Below the pieces are notes generated by a model that saw nothing but the letters and a program-made list of their open reading frames with translations, did no database searches and was not told the DNA's origin. 64,000 nt of DNA from Schistocerca nitens (Eukaryota; Arthropoda; Insecta; Orthoptera; Acrididae), in NCBI RefSeq assembly GCF_023898315.1, contig NC_064617.1, forward strand, positions 619,433,000 to 619,496,999, given 5' to 3'. Made by a program: the position numbers and the translations under genes. Below are positions 23,464 to 35,265 of the stretch, piece after piece. The stretch's first letter is position 1. The number at the start of each line of letters is the position of its first letter.

Positions 23464-25213
23464 GTAAGGCTTCCCTCGATCTACTGAAATGTTTTTTTTT
23501 AAGTTAATATTATGTGTCATGTCATAATTAAATAATTTACATTCATCAAGTTCATGATATTCTTGACATCGTCAAATTGTTAAATAAAATCGCAAAGTTG
23601 TTTTATAAGTTACACGAAAATTACAGACGTTCATTATTTATGCTTCATGTTCACGAAATAACCAAAAATGGTAGGTGATATACAGTAAATCCGAAAAACC
23701 TATCGAAATGGAGAGGCTACAGAATAAGATTTAGACAGTTATCTGAACAGTCTGGATTAAATCCAATAATGTACTTCATTCATGATGAATACGATACCTG
23801 CAAGACTATACTGTGAGTAATACTGATACAATGAAATCTTGTGTTTATACATTCGAAAGTATTACAAGAGATTATTTCAGTTGTGATCATCTACATACTG
23901 TCTAAGAAAATAATGCTGTAAGAAAATTATTTAAGCCAAAATCACTTGTGCAAGATATTGATTTTAACTTATCAGCTCTACTTTAACGACAAACCATCCA
24001 CTCCAGGTGAGTTTCTAGCGAAAAGAAACAGCGTCCGTTATCATTAGGCTTCTTCCAGATTTCCTCATCCATAACAGTTTTCAGTTGTACGCTTCTACGT
24101 CCATAATGTACGTTTTCTAATGTTGACGAACTACCTTCCATTACGTCATCCTCTCGGTATTCCTCATCCTTGAAGCCAATATTGGACATATTGACTATAT
24201 CGACTACACATTCTATTGTCTACGTGTCTTGTCAACATCCATTTACTTTCCATTGCAATTATAATTATCTCCTACAGTCCCACACCATGTCTCACACATT
24301 TGAAAATTTTCTTGTCTCCAGTATATACCTCTCCATCTTACGCTGATCTCTCTTATTTTATTGAGTTTTGTTGAAATAACGGATCCCTAACGTCCACACG
24401 TCAAAATCTCAATACAAACTAACCGTAACTTTTCTCCTTGATACACATCTAAATCTTGCATAGAAAAATTTATTTGTTTACAAGTACTTTGAGTCACCAT
24501 CAGTCACTTTTCCATTTCCATTCCTGTAACTCGAGGGATTCTCTCCAGCTGCCCTCAGCACCAAAAGCCTTCAACTGGATCTGTGACTTCATTGTTAATG
24601 TATGCTGTTTCTTTTACAGTCTAGTTTTACGTTATATTAGTTCTATTGTAATCGATTTTCAGGCCTACTTTTGACATGTTACACTAAATACTTGCGTTAG
24701 TTGTTTTAGTTTATGTGAATAACAACATACAACATAAATGTACACTAGTTGCTATACACGTATCCTTCAGCACTGTTCTGTAACACAGTTATAAGTCTCT
24801 CGTTATTAACTTTTACGGTTACATATTTCTTGCTTACATAAGGGTGTTTTGATACTCAGAGAGGAAGGTAAAATATTGTGCTCCATACCGATAGAGTTTG
24901 ACTCTTCCAAAATGCTATATCATAGTGTTCAGCATACTTTCTTCAGTTAGGTGCACAACAAAATGAACGAAATTACTTTTCTTATTTAATAGCATACGAA
25001 CATCGATGGTGTAATTTGCTTACGTGTCTGATGTTGCAACAAAAATCAAGGTGACTCAATTGTTATGCCATATCCCCGGACAATTTAGTAGATGAGGCTC
25101 CAATACACGCAGCTCAAGCGCCCATTATCTAACAGCTCCGGTACATGCGCTACAGCCAGTTTAAGAGAGCAGTACGTTCTACTGCAGAGTGAAGAATCCG
25201 TTGAAGCAAATTA

Positions 25214-26097
25214 CACTACTGGCCATTAAAATTGCTACACTAAGAAGAAATGCACATGATAAACGGGTATTCATTGGACAAATATATTATACTAGAACTG
25301 ACTTGTGATTACATTTTCACACAATTTGGGCGTATAGATTCTGAGAAATCAGTACCCAGAACAACCACCTCTGGCCGCAATAACGGCCTTGATACGCCTG
25401 GGCATTGAGTCAAACAGAGCTTGGATGCCGTGTACAGGTACAGTTGCCCATGCAGGTTCAACAAAATAGCACAGTTTATCAAGAGTAGTGACTGGCGTAT
25501 TGTGACGAGCCAGTTACTCGGTCACCATTGACCAGACGTTTTCAATTGGTGAGAGATCTGGAGAATGTCCTGGCTAGGGCAGCAGTCGAACATTTTCTAT
25601 ATCCAGAAAGGCCCTTACAGGACCTGCAACATGCGGTCGTGCATTATCCTGCTGAAATGTAGGGTTTCGCAGGGATCGAATGAAGGGTAGAGCCACGGGT
25701 CGTAACACATCTGAAATGTAACGTCCACTGTTCAAAGTGCCGTCAATGTGAACAAGAGGTGACCGAGACGTGTAACCAATGGCACTCCATACCAGCACGC
25801 CGGGTGATACGCCAGTATGGCGTTGACGAATACACGCTTCCAATGTGCGTTCACCGCGATGGCGCCAAACACGAATGCGACCATCATGATGCTGTAAACA
25901 CAACCTGGATTCATCCGAAAAAATGACGTTTTGCCATTCGTGCACCTAGGTTCGTCGTCGAGTACACCATCGCAGGCGCTCCTGTCTATGATGCAGCGTC
26001 AAGGGTAACCGCAGCCATGGTCTCCGAGCTGATAGTCGTCGAAATGTTCGTGCAGATGGTTGTTGTCTTGCAAACGTCCCCATATGTTCACTCAGGG
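25214..26097 (-). mobile_element. Tc1-like transposon, 3' half
   Basis: Its outer end at 25214 (after TA at 25212-25213) carries a terminal repeat with GGCCATTAAAATTGC at 25221-25235. The inverted counterpart is at the right end (GCAATTTTAATGGCC, about 35245-35259), and TA follows at 35266-35267. Removing the LTR element and one AGGG gives a transposon of about 1385 bp, a normal Tc1-like length. Confidence 0.9.
25560..25990 (-). pseudogene. Tc1-like transposase, catalytic part
   Basis: Minus strand. The 25574-25945 frame holds the DDE core: FSDESRLCLQHHDGR (first D), then TFQQDNARPH (second D). SPIENVW with the Glu lies further on (about 25535), 34 positions after the second D, giving DD34E. 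Two in-frame TAG stops break it, one at about 25946-25948 just before VHEWQN and one at about 25571-25573 after RLLP. A WSMVTE block follows. Together with the N-terminal part at 34765-35041 it is a nearly complete but inactive transposase. Confidence 0.85.
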
Positions 26098-26830
26098 TGA
26101 AAGGTGGCTACACTGAGCCACAGCGCCAGAGATCGCTAGAGAGCATTGTTCCGCCGCCTCCACGGGCAGTGATTATTGAGATGTCGTAGTGGGCAGTGCT
26201 TGTCGAGGACTCGTAGTAGTCAGTTCGTGTTGAGATGTGCTAGTAGGGTGTGCTTTCTGAGATGTGATACTGAAAGGTTCTTGTTGAGATGTGGTAATAG
26301 CGAGTCGGTGTGGAGATATATTGTAATGATTAGAGTGATTTTGGTCAATATATGAAGGTAACGAAACTTGATTTATTTTTCATTATTTCCATGTTAAATA
26401 ATGCGTCATTACAGGTTCAGTCAACAAAGCATCTGGCTTGTGTTAATGTATTAGAGTGTAATTCTGGTTTTCTTGAGTAATTATGGTATTTCTATTTTCT
26501 TTAATTAATTCAGTATAAATGTTATTTAAAAATTCTTGTGTTATTGAAGAAGAACCGTGCCAGATGCGTACGTTGAGTCATACTTCCACACACAGAACAG
26601 TTACACTTGTGCTTTGGTCTCGTAGGTTTTATAGTTGCTGGGGACTTAATTAATTAATTGTGTTAATGAAAATTTCCATTTCATTCCTTGTTATTGTTCT
26701 ATGCAGTCAGATAGCGTAATAATACTAGTCAGGGCAAACCGTTACGAGACTTCGTAATCGGACAGACAGCTACTAAAGCAAAAAAAAATTAAAATTATTT
26801 GCATTAATATTTTTGTTAAGCCCCCATGCA
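26098..26830 (+). repeat. 5' LTR
   Basis: 733 bp, starting TGAAAGGTGG and ending CCCCCATGCA. Nearly identical to 34027-34760. Confidence 0.94.
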
Positions 26831-26832
26831 CG

Positions 26833-26850
26833 TGGCGACCACTGCTTCGG
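26833..26850 (+). other. primer-binding site
   Basis: Two bases after the LTR the sequence reads TGGCGACCACTGCTTCGG. TGGCGACC at the start resembles the tRNA-Arg-type primer site described for mdg1/412-like elements; the rest of the match is uncertain. Confidence 0.55.
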
Positions 26851-27151
26851 ATCGTCCCTTGGAATTCTTCTGATTGTAGAAATAGTAGACAGTAGGATTG
26901 TTATAGTAATTTGTAATTTAGTAATTGTAGTCTATATTGCATGTGTAGATTTGGTAATTGGCATTTTTCTAATGGTATTCTTTAAAATTTAATTTTTGTT
27001 GTCTTGTCTATGGGTTTGACAATTTAGTGCAATTATTTCAATTGTTCGATGATCGTGATTGAGGGAAGCATTTCGTGTGAATGATATTGTTGGAGATATA
27101 GTGTCATTGTGTGTAATTTTTTTATAGTGACGAGTTTTGTATATTTTGTAA

Positions 27152-28564
27152 ATGATCACGCGATCAATGAAAAAGGCAAAAATGATGGATAGTCAGAATG
27201 ACGAAATTGTTGACATGGCGAACTCGCCAACACAAGAGAACAGTATGTTGAATAATGAAGTGGAAAACAATGTAATAAGTCGGGAAAATAGTCCGGAACC
27301 ATTTCAAAATTTTTCTCAATCAGAAAATTCACAGAATCCGAGATTAACGACAGAAGATTCTGGAATAGTATCGAATTCAGATAGCTTTACAGCTATGATG
27401 AAGGAAACTGGTTTCGCGGGAAATGTTAGGAGCGAAAGGAATTTCGAACAAGTTAATATGGAGCAGTTGATGAGTGTAATATTAAATTTTCGATCTGAAT
27501 TTAAAACTGAGATGGGAACAATGGGAACACGGTTAGACTCACAGGGATCACAAATAGGAACAATTAAAACTGAGATAGGAACAATTAGAACTGAGATGGG
27601 AACAATGGAAACACGGTTAGATTCACGAATAGGGACTTGTTTCAAAAACATGAAAGATGAATTAAAGAAAGAAATCAGAGAAGAAGTACAACCGATTTTG
27701 AATGCTCACAATAATAGATTAATTGCAGTAGAGATTAGACTAAGGGAACAGGATAGAGAACAGGAAGAAAGAGATCGCGTGATAGTACAAAAATTTTCAG
27801 AATTAAATTTACAACGTGCACACGATAAGGAAGAAATATTTGAGAGAATCGAGGAATCCGTACCAAATGACAGAATAAATAATCTAACACAACAATATGA
27901 ACAGTTAACTACCAAATGTGTCAACACTGAAACCCGAGTCGCGACACTTACGGAAGACGTAAATAAACAGAAAGAAAAAATAGGTGACTTATCGGAAAGA
28001 GTTGAGGAGATTTCAGATAAATTGACAAGTCTTAGTTTAAATGGGGATAGAAATTCAGATGATACAGCTCCATTACCATTTGCAGAAACCGAAGAGTACC
28101 AGAACATAAATAAGCATGTTGAAAATCAGGGAAAATTTAATGAACGCGTTAAAAGGGAAGTTGAGGCATTACGAAAGCAAGTCAAACAAATTGAAGGCGA
28201 AATCGTAGGAAAAGACAGCAGAAGAAATTTAGAATCACAGATACCAGAGGGGTTTGAAGAAAATAATTTGTTTCATTTACGGGATGCAACAAGAGAGCGC
28301 CAGGCGCGCGAACTTGACAATAATCGACATTGGGACTGGGACAGACGCGGTAGGTCTTTGTCGCCGCGAGGCGGAAGCTTTGACTGTAAACACTTCTTGA
28401 CTGTTCGGAAATTTAAGATCTTTTGCAATTCTAGGAATGACATACGTCCATGTTCATGGTTGGATCGATTTACGTGCGCACTTCCGCCATATTTGCCACT
28501 GAGTCACAAACTGAAATTTATGTGCAGCTATAAAAGTCCTCAGGGGATTCACTACACTAAGTGA
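27152..28564 (+). pseudogene. gag: Gag of the deleted LTR element, C-terminally truncated
   Basis: A 470-residue open frame from ATG 27152. It is acidic, Asn/Glu-rich and strongly coiled-coil, with short repeats of the GTIRTEMGTMETRLDS kind (about 27510-27630) and long heptad stretches up to about residue 350. An RRGRSLSPRGG stretch precedes a capsid-start-like KHFLTVRKFKIF block. The frame then runs into unrelated sequence and stops at 28564, so most of the capsid and any zinc knuckle are missing. The N-terminal half is undamaged. Confidence 0.75.
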
Positions 28565-28734
28565 ATATGTGCCGTAGCGCTCACAGGGCCCCGAGCTGTA
28601 GTGGTGCTATTTCCCTTTTAGTTTTCTGCACCGCTGCCTACTCTTTCACTATTCTTTGTATCTATAAAAACAACTCTTCTACTATCAATCTATCTAGACA
28701 GTAGGTAAAGATTAACCGGATTTGACTGTTTTAC

Positions 28735-29143
28735 CCAGAGATTTCGGAAATTACCGTTTGGACTTACTGTACCTTTAGCAGCATTCATTCGTAGTTTAAA
28801 AAAAAATTTTACCTGTTTATCTTCGTGACAATATTACTTCATATGTTGACGACATTCTTATTGCTAAACGTTCTTGGAGTGAGCATAACAAAATTTTGGA
28901 TTCATTATTACGTATTTTTACAAGAGTTGGCATTACAGTGAACTTGGAAAAATCTGAATTAGGTCGTTCTCAGGTGAAATTTCTCGGTCACATTGTTTCT
29001 ACAGAAGGTATTCTCCCTGATCCAGAGAAACTAGACGCTATTCGTAATTATGCTGTTCCTACCACAAAACGTGATGTTCGTAGTTTCCTTTGTGTCTGTA
29101 ATTTTCTTAGACGCTTTGTTAGATTGGATGATTTGGCCACACC
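28735..29143 (+). pseudogene. reverse transcriptase remnant
   Basis: The YVDD active-site motif lies at about 28845-28860 (SYVDDILIAKRSW). It is preceded by an LPFGLTVPLAAF stretch near 28755 and separated from it by a frameshift in an A-run at about 28799-28808. The connection part continues in the 28896 frame: VNLEKSELGRSQVKFLGHIV and then KRDVRSFL. The RT fingers upstream and the whole RNase H downstream are gone; near 29145 the sequence jumps directly to integrase. Confidence 0.85.
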
Positions 29144-29149
29144 TCGTTT

Positions 29150-30151
29150 ACACATTTCAGTTATGCACATTTTGGTCCCAGAAAATGCTTTTATAAATTA
29201 CGAGAAAATTGCTACTTCAGTAATATGGAAAAACGTATTCGATCTGTTCTTGCCAAATGCAAATTATGTCAAAAGGCTAAGCCGCCAACAGTTTCTCACA
29301 GAGCACCGTTGTTTCCTATCATTCCAGCGAAATTAAAGGAGATGGCTGCAGTCGATTTGTTCGGTCCAGTGGTTCGTTCTACTAATGGTTTTGCGTACAT
29401 TTTCGTAGCAGTGGAACTGACATCAAAATATGTGTGTTTTACACCGTTACGCAAAGCAACAGCTCGTTCAGTATCTAACGCTTTCATCAAACATCTTCTT
29501 AAAGTAGTTGGTCATGTTGATAAGGTTATATCAGATAATGGATCACAGTTTCGCTCTAAAATTTGGCTTCGTACTCTACGGCGTCGTAAAATTAAACCAA
29601 TCTTCATTTCACTTTTTCACCCTCAATCTAATGCTTCAGAGAGATGGATGAAGGAAATCAATAAATTGTGTCGTCTTTATTGTCATCAGAATCACAGAAC
29701 GTGGGATCAGTATCTTCATCTTTTTCAAAACATTCTGAATGAACTTCCTAATGATTCAACTTCTTTACCGCCTATACTGATATTAAAAAATAAAGCACCG
29801 ATAAATCGCATTTCTGAAATCGTTTCTTTTCCGCCTTCACGGAAACTGCGGCATTCTGAAGTTGTCAACCTGGCTCTACAAAATATTGCATCTGCGGCTG
29901 CTAGAAGAGAGAAATCAGCTAAACGTCCTGGTCGTTTAAAAATCTTGTCAGTTGGTCAGAAGGTGTTAATTAAATCTCATCGTTTGTCTCATAAAGGAAA
30001 AAGCTTATGTCGCAAATTTTTTCTGCTTTATAACGGTCCATATAGAGTTCGCAAAATTATTCATGATAACACTGTTGAAGTAGAAACTCTTAAAACTCGG
30101 CGCTCTAAGGGAATACGTCACATATCTAACGTAAAAATTTTTGTGGAATGA
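29150..30151 (+). CDS. integrase of the deleted LTR element
   Basis: The open frame 29225-30151 (308 residues) carries the second half of the zinc finger (CKLC, C12 and C15) and a complete catalytic core: D44 (AVDLFGP), D104 (ISDNGSQF) and E139 (NASERW), with the canonical DD35E spacing. A C-terminal GPYRVRKI region follows. The His half of the zinc finger is in another frame upstream (about 29150-29224), so a frameshift separates it. No stop interrupts the core. There is no start context of its own; it was once part of Pol. Confidence 0.85.
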   Translation, partial: THFSYAHFGPRKCFYKLRENCYFSNMEKRIRSVLAKCKLCQKAKPPTVSHRAPLFPIIPAKLKEMAAVDLFGPVVRSTNGFAYIFVAVELTSKYVCFTPLRKATARSVSNAFIKHLLKVVGHVDKVISDNGSQFRSKIWLRTLRRRKIKPIFISLFHPQSNASERWMKEINKLCRLYCHQNHRTWDQYLHLFQNILNELPNDSTSLPPILILKNKAPINRISEIVSFPPSRKLRHSEVVNLALQNIASAAARREKSAKRPGRLKILSVGQKVLIKSHRLSHKGKSLCRKFFLLYNGPYRVRKIIHDNTVEVETLKTRRSKGIRHISNVKIFVE

Positions 30152-32700
30152 CATACTTGTGAGAAACCAACAGTTTACGTAAACATGGAGAGAGTACAAG
30201 GATACCGCGCTGTGTTTGGCGGCGGCACATACTCAAAGCAACAGTCAGTCTGCGCGCCGCACAAGGCAGTCGTTGACCGCAAACAATTACCTTCCTACGT
30301 CACGCGCCTACAGCTGATCGAGCGCTCAGTGCGAATGCACTGACAGACGTAAACAAATACACAGTCTAATTTCTCCGACTAAATTCAGTATAAAGCTATA
30401 ATGACTTCAAAATTTATGTTATTAACGTTCAGTATTTTTCAGGATACGGTGTGTAAAATATTTAAGACCTTCAGGTAAATTCTGTGTGTGTCCGACGTTA
30501 AGAGGACTTACTATTGAGAAAATTTCAGGAAGAATGTAATTTCGAAGATGAAACTAATAAACTAAAAAGGTAACGATTAATTGAGTTTATTTTTCAGGTA
30601 ACATAATTCCACTTAGGTACGTACTTTAGACGTAATTTGCTGCTTGCGATTACGTGATTCATACCTTGTGCTAAATTTCATGTTCTATGAATTTACTTGT
30701 GAAGCGACGTGCTTGCGCACATTAACTGATTTTGACAATGATTGACTAATGAACAGGGTTGTTATTTGTATATATTATGCATCGCTTGGCTGCTATGCTT
30801 TTTCACTAATGATATATTTTTTTATTATGTGCCTGCTGTGCTTATTTATTTAAATTATAATTGTCACCTGATTAATTGTGCTAATGTGGTTAGATATGTA
30901 AGTTATACTTTGTGATTTATCTGCTTGCGCCTTCATGTTTACTTATTAAGATTACATATAAACATTTATTTGCTTATGCTGATATGATGCTAATGACCTG
31001 TTTATTATGATAGATAACATATTTGCTGCCTTGCTTATGGATTGCATATTTACACATTTCTGTTTTGTTGTCATAACTACTCTTCAATTCAGTATATAGA
31101 AATGCTGATATACTGTGTACAACTATAGAGTTTAGGTTACACTATGGTATTAATTGTAGATTGTTCGCTTGGCAGAGCCTTGTTATAGGGATTGTGCTGC
31201 ATCCACTTGTTGACATTCTGTTCTCTACTGGTATATTTACTCGCTATTGCATGTTTTACTTACGCTCAGTGCCTTATATTTTTAAGATAAGAAAATGAAC
31301 TGCTATAATTCGACGAACGACATTAGTAAAAGAAAGTCATAGAAGTCACATGAGCTGAGGTTTTATGGAAGCTGTATAAATTTATGCTAATAGGAAGGAA
31401 GCTAACGACATGACAGACCAAAACTAGGTTTAGACCATTGACAGTATTACACTGCATTTTCGTGAGCAATTGAAATAGGAAGTGACAATTGACACAAAAA
31501 ATACTCCACATGTTTGCTTCTGCTATGATTCTTGAAGTGGTGTACACACTGTGAAATGTTATGATCATTCACACTCCATAATCGTACTTAATTACTGAGA
31601 GTTATTCGAACTAAGGTCTGTTAGAGGTCATGTATGCATTTCTTTTATTTAATGATGGACAAGGAACCAAAATGTATCTTATAATTTATAATGAGTAGAA
31701 AATTTGGGTCAGATGGATTACACAGAGGTTGTGTGTGGACACTGTGTCTTCGGATTGTATGGGATGATGAATTGAAGTTGCACTAGGATTTTGTCTGTAC
31801 TTGTTCGAGGAGACTGACTAGAGGAAAGAGTTGTTATGGAAGTGAAATGATATTGGTGCTGAGGTTTATATGTATCGACGTATTATTGAGGTATTGAGAT
31901 TAGGTGAAGTAGATGATTATTGGAGTTTTCGTGGACAAAAGGTAAGATAAATGATATTGATGATCGACGTATTGAAAAGGTATTAGTGAAGTATTGAGAT
32001 TAAGTTGATGATTATTGGAGTTTTGGTGGATAAGAGGTATAGTAAATGAGGAGCATATTTTTTTTTGTTGGTCCATATGGAACAAGGAGGATAAAGATGG
32101 CAGACTAGAACACTCAAGTAGAAGGAAGATTGTCTACACACACACTTTGTCAAATCACTAAGCAGTATACACTTTTTTTTGAAGAGAGGAAGTATTTGCA
32201 TATCTTGGCTCACTGACAGTTGTTCAGCAACAGTACAATTTGATCTGGCTTGGCAAACATTGGTCTAGACATGATGACTATGAGGTTGACTAACTATTAT
32301 TGACTGTTATACATTGCTGCCACTACTACTTGATACACATAATGAACATAAAATTTCGACAGAATTGCATTTACACAGTTAACACTATTCAATTACACAG
32401 TAGCACTAATGTGGATGAAAGATGAGTGTGTTTTGTGTGTTTTCCTTTTATAATCCCAGAGAAGTGATCCCAACCTATCTCCTAAATATTATTTCACTTG
32501 TTTGTTGTGGCTTGCACTGACACCCATAAATATTATAGGTTAACTGTTATTGTGTACTGTAATAGTTAATGTGACAATTACCTGATATCATTTGTGTGTT
32601 TATTATGATTTGTATGTTTAGTGTAAGAGCATTGATAATAATTTGTTAAAGAAATTGTATGTGCATTCAAACTATTGTTCATGACTGAACTGTCTCAGTA
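30152..32700 (+). other. non-coding 3' region of the LTR element
   Basis: Follows the integrase stop. No env or other frame. A GC-rich stretch sits at 30210-30350, then AT-rich sequence. A tandem duplication of about 100 bp lies at about 31865-32048, both copies containing a GATTATTGGAGTTTT stretch. Confidence 0.6.
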
Positions 32701-32718
32701 GTTATGGTGAATAGTATG

Positions 32719-33640
32719 GACTGTTACTTGCACTTTTTCTACATGATTGGTGCCACAAGGACATGTTTAATTTCTGCTGATGAACTGTGTGATCAGTGAT
32801 TGTGAAAAAATTATGCACTGTTACTTGTACCTTCTCTACATGATTGGTGCCACTAGGACATGTTTAATTTCTGCTTATAAACTCTGATGAACAGTGTGAT
32901 CAGTGATACTAGATTTTATGGAACTGCTTCTGCTGAGAAATGTGACTTGTTGCTGTGTGTACCTACTCAACATTGCTGGGTGCCACTGATGGATTGCTTC
33001 TACTGAAATGAAGTCACCTGTTGCTGTGTGCACCTGATCAACATTGCTGGTGCCACTAATGGACTGCTTCTACTGAAATGGTGTTACTTGTTGGTGTCTG
33101 CACCTACTCAACATTGCTGGGTGCCACTGATGGACTGTTTCTACTGAAAAGATGTCACCTGTTGATGTCTGCACCTGCTCAACATTGCTGGGTGCCACTA
33201 ATGGACTGCTTCTACTGAAATGGTGTTACTTGTTGGTGTCTGCACCTACTCAACATTGCTGGGTGCCACTGATGGACTGTTTCTACTGAAAAGATGTCAC
33301 CTGTTGATGTCTGCACCTGCTCAACATTGCTGGGTGCCACTGATGGATTGCTTCTACTGAAATGAAGTCACCTGTTGCTGTGTGCACCTGATCAACATTG
33401 CTGGTGCCACTAATGGACTGCTTCTACTGAAATGGTGTTACTTGTTGGTGTCTGCACCTACTCAACATTGCTGGGTGCCACTGATGGATTGCTTCTACTG
33501 AAATGAAGTCACCTGTTGCTGTGTGCACCTGATCAACATTGCGGGTGCCACTGATGGACTGCTTCTATTGAAAAAATGTTACTTATTGGTATTTGCACCT
33601 GTTGACCATTGCTGGGTGCTACTGCTGGAACTGTCAACTG
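32719..33640 (+). repeat. minisatellite, 70-71-bp unit, about 10 copies
   Basis: Units starting GGACTGCTTCTACTGAAA begin near 32921, 32991, 33061, 33132, 33203, 33274, 33345, 33415, 33486 and 33556, a spacing of 70-71 bp. Each ends in CAACATTGCTGGGTGCCACT. Three variants can be told by the bases after the start (AATGAAG, AATGGTG, AAAGATG). A degenerate pair of about 100-bp units sharing some words precedes the array (32719-32910). It lies in the non-coding 3' part of the LTR element. Confidence 0.92.
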
Positions 33641-34009
33641 CTTATTCTTGGGCTATGGAAAGCGTTTATGTGAATATTTGTATAAACTGATTTTTTGTGT
33701 ACTACTGTTTGTGAAAAGTTATGAGACTCTTACCTGCACATATTCGTCATTGCTGACGCTATTGATTGAACTGTTTAACCACATAATACTTGTGTAAACT
33801 GTTATGTAAAGTCACATGTATGAAAGAATTTGTATTGCTTACTGTATTTTATATATTAGGTTATTGAAAGGTCAGTGCAAAGCCAAAATTTTATCTAGTT
33901 ATATGATATTTACGTATTAATATTATTTTTTATTTTTGTCTGTATTTTTTTGACGAATTTGGTGGTATTTTCACCACCAATGCTGGCAAAAATACCATCA
34001 AATTCTAGC

Positions 34010-34026
34010 CGTGGAGGAAGGGCATA
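34010..34026 (+). other. polypurine tract
   Basis: GTGGAGGAAGGGCATA lies directly before the 3' LTR start TGAAAGG at 34027, the expected place for the plus-strand primer. Confidence 0.7.
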
Positions 34027-34760
34027 TGAAAGGTGGCTACACTGAGCCACAGCGCCAGAGATCGCTAGAGAGCATTGTTCCGCCGCCTCCACGGGCAGTG
34101 ATTATTGAGATGTCGTAGTGGGCAGTGCTTGTCGAGGACTCGTAGTAGTCAGTTCGTGTTGAGATGTGCTAGTAGGGTGTGCTTTCTGAGATGTGATACT
34201 GAAAGGTTCTTGTTGAGATGTGGTAATAGCGAGTCGGTGTGGAGATATATTGTAATGATTAGAGTGATTTTGGTCAATATATGAAGGTAACGAAACTTGA
34301 TTTATTTTTCATTATTTCCATGTTAAATAATGCGTCATTACAGGTTCAGTCAACAAAGCATCTGGCTTGTGTTATTGTATTAGAGTGTAATTCTGGTTTT
34401 CTTGAGTAATTATGGTATTTCTATTTTCTTTAATTAATTCAGTATAAATGTTATTTAAAAATTCTTGTGTTATTGAAGAAGAACCGTGCCAGATGCGTAC
34501 GTTGAGTCATACTTCCACACACAGAACAGTTACACTTGTGCTTTGGTCTCGTAGGTTTTATAGTTGCTGGGGACTTAATTAATTAATTGTGTTAATGAAA
34601 ATTTCCATTTCATTCCTTGTTATTGTTCTATGCAGTCAGATAGCGTAATAATACTAGTCAGGGCAAACCGTTACGAGACTTCGTAATCGGACAGACAGCT
34701 ACTAAAGCAAAAAAAAAATTAAAATTATTTGCATTAATATTTTTGTTAAGCCCCCATGCA
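34027..34760 (+). repeat. 3' LTR
   Basis: 734 bp, ending CCCCCATGCA, followed by the AGGG target duplication at 34761-34764. Confidence 0.94.
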
Positions 34761-35265
34761 AGGGATCGACACGTGGCTGCACGATCCTTTACAACCATGC
34801 GGATAAGATGCCTGTCATCTCGAGTGCTAGTGATACGAGGCCGTTGGGATCCAGCACGGCGTTCCGTGTTACCCTCCCGAACCCACCGATTCCATATTCT
34901 GCTAACAGTCATTGGCTCTCGACCAACGCGAGCAGCAATGTCGCGATACGATAAAACGCAATCGCGATAGGCTACAATCCGACCTTTATCAAAGTCGGAA
35001 ACGTGATGGTATGCATTTCTCCTCCTTACACGAGGCTTCACAACGTTTCACCAGGCAACGCCGGTCAACTGCTGTTTGTGTACGAGAAATCGGTTGGAAA
35101 CGTTCCTCATGTCAGCAGGTTGTAGCTGTCGCCACCGGCGCCAACCTTGTGTGAATGCTCTGAAAAGCTAATCATTTGCATATCACAGCATCTTCTTCCT
35201 GTTGGTTAAATTTCGCGTCTGTAGCACGTTATCTTCGTGGTGTTGCAATTTTAATGGCCGTTGTG
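34761..35265 (-). pseudogene. Tc1-like transposon, 5' half with transposase N-terminus
   Basis: Minus strand. The transposase starts at about 35041 and shows a Tc1-type paired helix-turn-helix: SDFDKGRIVAYRDCVLSYRD, then REPMTVSRIWNRWVREG. It runs into VVKDRAATC and meets the LTR element at 34764. After removal of the LTR element and one AGGG the frame continues into the catalytic half at 26097. The outer terminal repeat ends at 35265, followed by TA. Confidence 0.88.

Larger units (their letters stand above)
26098..34760 (+). mobile_element. LTR retrotransposon, internally deleted (Gypsy type)
   Basis: 8663 bp on the + strand with LTRs of 733 and 734 bp, a TG...CA pair of LTR ends and a 4-bp AGGG target duplication (26094-26097 and 34761-34764). 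The LTRs differ, as far as I can see, by one substitution and one base in an A-run, so the insertion is very recent. Inside are a truncated gag, an RT remnant, an almost complete integrase and about 3.9 kb of non-coding sequence with a 71-bp minisatellite. Protease, RT fingers and RNase H are missing. It probably moved with proteins from a complete relative. It lies inside a Tc1-like transposase. Confidence 0.93.

Noticed and set aside
32719-33640. CRISPR-like regular repeats
   Set aside because: The 71-bp units are head-to-tail with no unique spacers and lie in a eukaryotic LTR element.
30152-34026. Possible env or accessory gene downstream of integrase
   Set aside because: Only short frames, and the region is dominated by tandem repeats.
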